The notes under the pieces are model-generated. The model saw only the letters and a list, made by a program, of their open reading frames with translations, had not been told where the DNA came from and did no database searches. This document shows positions 7,050-12,191 of a stretch of DNA of 12,191 nt, in pieces; position 1 is the first letter of the stretch, and each line of letters begins with the position of its first letter. This stretch comes from Pseudolabrys sp. (GTDB taxonomy: Bacteria; Pseudomonadota; Alphaproteobacteria; Rhizobiales; Xanthobacteraceae), in the NCBI GenBank assembly GCA_026125925.1, contig JAHCKF010000061.1, forward strand, positions 1 to 12,191, given 5' to 3'. The translations under genes were made by a program, and so were the position numbers.

Positions 7050-7138
7050 CGTCATGGCCGGGCTTGTCCCGGCCATCCACGTCTTGCTTCCTTCAATGAA
7101 GGAAGGCGTAGATGCCCGGCACAAGGCCGGGCATGACG
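7050..7138. repeat. Triple-hairpin palindromic intergenic repeat (REP/MITE-like)
   Basis: Three perfect hairpins sit side by side. First, ATGGCCGGG-CTTGT-CCCGGCCAT (7054-7076); second, CTTCCTTC-AAT-GAAGGAAG (7087-7105); third, ATGCCCGGC-ACAAG-GCCGGGCAT (7112-7134). The outer two are also inverted copies of each other: CGTCATG at 7050-7056 matches CATGACG at 7132-7138, and the 28-bp ends pair at 24 of 28 positions, so one long cruciform is also possible. From memory, repeats of this type (CGTCATGGCCGGGCTTGTCCC...) occur in many copies in Bradyrhizobium-related genomes. That needs a search. It lies between infB and rbfA and has no T-run, so it is not an ordinary terminator. Confidence 0.85.
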
Positions 7139-7187
7139 GTGGAAATAGGATGGAGCTAGAATTCCAGCGAAGCCGCGAGATTTGGAC

Positions 7188-9743
7188 TCACAGGCTGCGT
7201 TGAATCGTCTCCACCCGGTAGCACTCGATGACATCGCCTTGGCGCATGTCCTGGTAGTTCTCGAAGGCCATGCCGCATTCCATGCCGGATGACACTTCCT
7301 TCACATCGTCCTTGAACCGCTTGAGTTGGCTCAGCTTGCCTTCGTGCACGACGACGTTGTCGCGGATCAGGCGAACGCTGGCGCCGCGCTCGACGGTGCC
7401 GTCGGTGACGCGGCAACCGGCGATGTTGCCGACCTTCGAGACCTTGAAGACTTCGAGGATCAGCGCATTGCCCAGCATGGTTTCGCGCAAGGTCGGCGGC
7501 AACAGGCCCGACATCGCTTTCTTCACGTCATCGATGAGATCGTAGATGATGTTGTAGTAGCGGATTTCGATGCCAGCGCGTTCGGCCGCCTCGCGCGCTT
7601 CCTTGTTGGCGCGGACGTTGAACGCGATGATCGGCACGCCGGAGGCTTCCGCCAGGGTGACATCCGATTCCGAAATGCCGCCGACGCCGGAATGGAGGAC
7701 GCGGGCGCCGACTTCGTCGGTGCCGAGCTTGTCCAGCGCGCCGGCGATGGCTTCGAGCGAGCCCTGCACGTCGGCCTTGATCACGAGCGCAAATTCCTTG
7801 CGGCCCGCCGTCTTGGCCTGCGCCATCATCTGCTCGAGCGAGCCGCGCATGCCGGTGGCGCGCGCGGACGACTTCTCGCGCTTCTGGCGCTGACGGTAAT
7901 CGGTGATTTCCCGGGCGCGGGCTTCGTTCTCGACCACGGCGAGACGATCGCCGGCATCCGGCGTGCCGGAGAAACCGAGCACTTCGACCGGGGTCGACGG
8001 ACCGGCGCTCTGCACGGTGGCGCCCGTGTCGGAGACCAGCGCGCGGACGCGGCCCCATTCGGCGCCGGCGACGACGATGTCGCCGGGATGCAGGGTGCCT
8101 CGCTGCACCAGCACCGTCGCGACCGGACCGCGGCCACGATCGAGCTTGGCTTCGATCACGGTGCCTTCGGCGGCACGATCCGGATTGGCCTTGAGGTCGA
8201 GGATTTCGGCCTGCAGCGCCACCATCTCGAGCAGCTTGTCGATGTTGGTCTTCTTCAGCGCCGAGACTTCGACGTCGACGACATCGCCGCCGAGCGACTC
8301 GACCTGGATCTCGTGCTGCAACAGTTCGGTGCGCACGCGATCCGGCGTCGCGCCCGGCTTGTCGATCTTGTTGATGGCGACGATGATCGGCACCTTCGCC
8401 GCCTTGGCGTGATGGATCGCCTCGACCGTCTGCGGCATGACGCCGTCGTCGGCGGCGACCACCAGGATGACGATGTCGGTGACCTTGGCGCCGCGGGCGC
8501 GCATCGCGGTGAACGCGGCGTGGCCCGGCGTATCGATGAAGGTGACCTTGTCGCCCGAGGCGGAGGTGACCTGATAGGCGCCGATGTGCTGGGTGATGCC
8601 GCCGGCTTCGCCCGACACGACATCGGCCTGGCGAATGGCGTCGAGCAGCGACGTCTTGCCGTGATCGACGTGACCCATGACGGTGACGACGGGAGCACGC
8701 GGCTCCAGCGCGCCCTCATCGTCGGCGGTGTCGAACAGGCCTTCCTCGACGTCGGATTCCGACACGCGGCGGGCGGTATGCCCCATTTCCTCGGCGATAA
8801 GCTGAGCGGTGTCGGCGTCGATGACGTCGTTGATGGTCGCCATCTGGCCCTGCTTCATCAGCAGGCGGATGACGTCCACCGCGCGCTCGGACATGCGGTT
8901 GGCGAGTTCCTGAATGGTGATCGCGTCCGGAATGGTCACGTCGCGCGTGAGCTTTTCCTTGGGCTCATTGGCGGCGTGGCCCTTCATGCGCTGGGTGCGG
9001 CGGCGGAACGAGGCCACCGAACGTTCGCGGACTTCGTCGGCGCGCAGCGCGTTGGTGAGCGTCAGGCGGCCGCGTTCCTTTGGCGGCGCCGCGCGGGGAG
9101 CGGCCGGACGCACGGCTGCAGGACGTGCGGCACCGGCGCCGCCGCCGGGGCGGCGCGCCGTGCGCGGCGCTTCATCGTCGGCCTCGGCCTCGAGCTTCAG
9201 GCGCGCGCCCGGAGCCGGCCTTTTGACCTCGTCATCGCCGAGCCGCTTCTTGGCGACCTCGCCGGCCTTGCGCTTGGATTCTTCCTCGACCTTGTGGCGA
9301 GCGTCTTCGTCGCGCTTGCGGGCTTCGGCCGCCTCGCGCTCGATCTTTTCGGCCGCGTCGCGGACCGCGCGGCGCTTGGCTTCTTCCTCGGCGTGCTTGC
9401 GCTCTTCGGCCTCGCGAACACGCGAGTCGGCGAGGGCGTGGGCGCGGGCCGCCATTTCCTCTTCGGTCAGGGTGCGCAGGACGACGCCCGACTTCGGCGC
9501 TTCCGGCGCGCTCGGCGCCTTCGGCGGCGGCGCCGCCGGCGTCGCGGCAACCTTCTTCGGCGCCTCGACCGGGGCTTCCGCCTTCGGCTCGGGCCCACCG
9601 CCAATGGTGCGGCGCTTGATCTTCTCGACGACGACCTGCTTGCTGCGGCCGTGGCTGAAACTCTGGCGCACCACGCCCGTTTCCGTGCGCGGTTTCAGCG
9701 TCAACGTCAGTTTCTTTTCGCCAGGGTTCTTCGTTTCGCTCAT
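7188..9743 (-). CDS. infB: Translation initiation factor IF-2
   Basis: A GTPase that delivers fMet-tRNA to the 30S P site and promotes 50S joining. The 851 residues are typical for this group. The alphaproteobacterial N-terminal motif ([10 protein letters not shown]...[21 protein letters not shown], about 10-45) is followed by an Ala/Pro region, a charged Glu/Lys/Arg coiled-coil-like stretch (about 93-170), and an Arg/Ala/Pro linker to about 225. The conserved IF2_N module is about 268-335 ([20 protein letters not shown]). The G domain starts near 350: G1 GHVDHGKT (357-364), G2 [10 protein letters not shown] (381-390), G3 DTPGH (404-408), G4 NKID (458-461), G5 SALK (494-497). Domains II, III and the C-terminal tRNA-binding domain are complete. 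The ATG overlaps the upstream stop as ATGA; AAGGA lies about 11 nt before it. Confidence 0.98.
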   Translation of the reverse strand: MSETKNPGEKKLTLTLKPRTETGVVRQSFSHGRSKQVVVEKIKRRTIGGGPEPKAEAPVEAPKKVAATPAAPPPKAPSAPEAPKSGVVLRTLTEEEMAARAHALADSRVREAEERKHAEEEAKRRAVRDAAEKIEREAAEARKRDEDARHKVEEESKRKAGEVAKKRLGDDEVKRPAPGARLKLEAEADDEAPRTARRPGGGAGAARPAAVRPAAPRAAPPKERGRLTLTNALRADEVRERSVASFRRRTQRMKGHAANEPKEKLTRDVTIPDAITIQELANRMSERAVDVIRLLMKQGQMATINDVIDADTAQLIAEEMGHTARRVSESDVEEGLFDTADDEGALEPRAPVVTVMGHVDHGKTSLLDAIRQADVVSGEAGGITQHIGAYQVTSASGDKVTFIDTPGHAAFTAMRARGAKVTDIVILVVAADDGVMPQTVEAIHHAKAAKVPIIVAINKIDKPGATPDRVRTELLQHEIQVESLGGDVVDVEVSALKKTNIDKLLEMVALQAEILDLKANPDRAAEGTVIEAKLDRGRGPVATVLVQRGTLHPGDIVVAGAEWGRVRALVSDTGATVQSAGPSTPVEVLGFSGTPDAGDRLAVVENEARAREITDYRQRQKREKSSARATGMRGSLEQMMAQAKTAGRKEFALVIKADVQGSLEAIAGALDKLGTDEVGARVLHSGVGGISESDVTLAEASGVPIIAFNVRANKEAREAAERAGIEIRYYNIIYDLIDDVKKAMSGLLPPTLRETMLGNALILEVFKVSKVGNIAGCRVTDGTVERGASVRLIRDNVVVHEGKLSQLKRFKDDVKEVSSGMECGMAFENYQDMRQGDVIECYRVETIQRSL

Positions 9744-10504
9744 TCCGTACTTTTTCCTTGTGCCCCATTCACGGGCGCATTCACATCAGGCGCATGGCAT
9801 TCAGGGGCGCCATTGGCCGGCGCGACCCCGCTCGTTGAATCGGGCGATTTTCCAGACCGATACCGCGTCAAACGCGCGACGCGAGCGAGAAAAGTTTCGC
9901 TCGCAGGTCCGGCAAGCAGGGCAGCGTGTACCACATTTAGGCGGTTCAATGCCAAATCCAAATCGACACCGTTAAAGGCCTCGATCAGCGTAATTTCACG
10001 CGGCCCGGCCGAAATAGCGCGCTGCAGGGCCGAATTCAGCTTGCGTTTGCCGTCTTCCGCGCCGTCGGCCGCGTGGATCAACGCCAGGACGCCGTCCCCG
10101 CCCAAAGCGGCCTCGACCTTGGCGAAACCGGCGACCACATTGCCGGCCTTTCCGGCCATCGCCAGGGCGTCGAGGGCGGTTTTGACCAGCAGCTGTTCCA
10201 CCTCGGCGGGCAGCTCGCGCGACACCTTGAGGTCACGCTTGAAGCCGCGCGGGAAGACATTGCGCTTGACCGCTTCGGCCATCGCCTCGCGGGTCGCGGT
10301 GATCCAGATGCCGCGGCCGGGCAGCTTGCGCTTGACGTCGGCAACGGCGTCGCCGCCGGGGCCGACGACGAAGCGGATCATCTCCGCCACAGGCTTGACC
10401 TCGCGCGTCAGCGCGCAGAGACGCTCCGCGCCCGCGGCGACGGAGGTCGCGCCGCGGTCGAGATCGTCGTTCTGCGCCTTCTGATCCTGCGCGATGGCGA
10501 GCAT
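9740..10504 (-). CDS. RNA-binding protein: YlxR (DUF448) domain plus L7Ae-like domain
   Basis: A 254-residue protein between nusA and infB, the usual place for YlxR-family proteins. The YlxR domain (about 26-92) reads [21 protein letters not shown], then [23 protein letters not shown], with the conserved RxC...R and PGRG motifs. A second alpha/beta segment (about 100-205, including [19 protein letters not shown]) resembles the ribosomal L7Ae/L30e-like fold often joined to YlxR in alphaproteobacteria. The C-terminal tail (about 215-254) is low-complexity. Cytoplasmic; probably binds structured RNA. B. subtilis YlxR has been linked to RNase P, but that role is not established here. It starts 17 nt after nusA, with GGAG 13 nt before the ATG (long spacing), and overlaps infB by 4 nt (ATGA). 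Confidence 0.9.
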   Translation of the reverse strand: MLAIAQDQKAQNDDLDRGATSVAAGAERLCALTREVKPVAEMIRFVVGPGGDAVADVKRKLPGRGIWITATREAMAEAVKRNVFPRGFKRDLKVSRELPAEVEQLLVKTALDALAMAGKAGNVVAGFAKVEAALGGDGVLALIHAADGAEDGKRKLNSALQRAISAGPREITLIEAFNGVDLDLALNRLNVVHAALLAGPASETFLARVARLTRYRSGKSPDSTSGVAPANGAPECHAPDVNAPVNGAQGKSTE

Positions 10505-10521
10505 GCCTGTGACACGGCTCC

Positions 10522-12132
<1,611 letters not shown>

Positions 12133-12154
12133 AGCTCAGTCTCCTTCTATAAAG

Positions 12155-12191
12155 TTATCGCGCGGCGGTCCGCTCGGCCTGCTTGGACTTT
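12155..12191 (-). CDS. rimP: Probable ribosome maturation factor RimP, C-terminal 11 residues only
   Basis: On the minus strand the right edge reads KSKQAERTAAR then TAA (complement of 12155-12157), 22 nt before nusA. A basic, Ala-rich tail ending just upstream of nusA is what the rimP-nusA order of most proteobacteria predicts. The assignment rests on gene order and an open frame; too few residues remain for homology. Another frame stays open to TAG at 12147-12149 and cannot be fully excluded. Confidence 0.55.
   Translation of the reverse strand, partial: KSKQAERTAAR

Noticed and set aside
7050..7138. The infB-rbfA repeat as an intrinsic terminator
   Set aside because: None of its hairpins is followed by a T-run on either strand, and termination there would cut rbfA, truB and rpsO off from the operon without an evident new promoter.
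7326..10484. A 1052-codon open frame on the plus strand opposite infB and the YlxR gene
   Set aside because: It is antisense to infB, whose G motifs and full length are unmistakable. Long antisense frames are common in GC-rich codon usage, and its translation is Arg/Asp/His-rich with no recognisable domain.
10505..10521. GTGTCACA near the YlxR gene start as a third Crp-type half-site
   Set aside because: Only one arm is present, inside a 17-nt gap of a tightly packed operon, with no partner TGTGA at the right spacing.

Overview
The window looks like chromosomal DNA of a GC-rich alphaproteobacterium, most likely Hyphomicrobiales near Bradyrhizobium, Rhodopseudomonas, Afipia or Pseudolabrys. 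The evidence is the run nusA / YlxR-type gene / infB / rbfA / truB / rpsO / pnp, alphaproteobacterial-style IF-2 and PNPase N-termini, and a palindromic intergenic repeat of a type I remember from Bradyrhizobiaceae. Genus level is inference.

Left part (1-2800), accessory and regulatory. The 5' end of a catalase-peroxidase gene (katG, minus) and a divergent oxyR (plus) share a 181-bp intergenic region, a classic peroxide-response pair. A Crp/Fnr-family regulator gene (minus) converges on oxyR and overlaps its 3' end by 23 bp. Then come two very small minus-strand genes that I do not recognise, for a 45-aa predicted secreted peptide and a 69-aa membrane or exported protein. Each has an exact TGTGA-N6-TCACA (Crp-type) palindrome at the same distance from its start codon (centre 85.5 bp upstream), a -10-like hexamer at exactly class II activator spacing, and an inverted repeat just past the predicted transcription start. 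This matched pair of promoters next to a Crp-type regulator gene is the most interesting thing in the window. A strong terminator follows the 69-aa gene and another follows pnp.

Right part (2801-12191), housekeeping, all minus strand. Transcription runs from the end of a probable rimP (only its last 11 codons are present) through nusA, a YlxR/DUF448 RNA-binding protein gene, infB, rbfA, truB and rpsO to pnp. It links transcription elongation (NusA), translation initiation (IF-2), 30S maturation (RbfA, S15), tRNA modification (TruB) and RNA decay (PNPase). Tight spacing (4-nt overlaps at YlxR/infB and rbfA/truB, 3 nt between truB and rpsO) indicates translational coupling. Two breaks interrupt the run: an 89-bp triple-hairpin repeat between infB and rbfA, and a 341-bp gap between rpsO and pnp holding the rpsO terminator and several hairpins that could form a regulated pnp leader.

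I see no tRNA, rRNA, CRISPR array, insertion sequence or phage gene.
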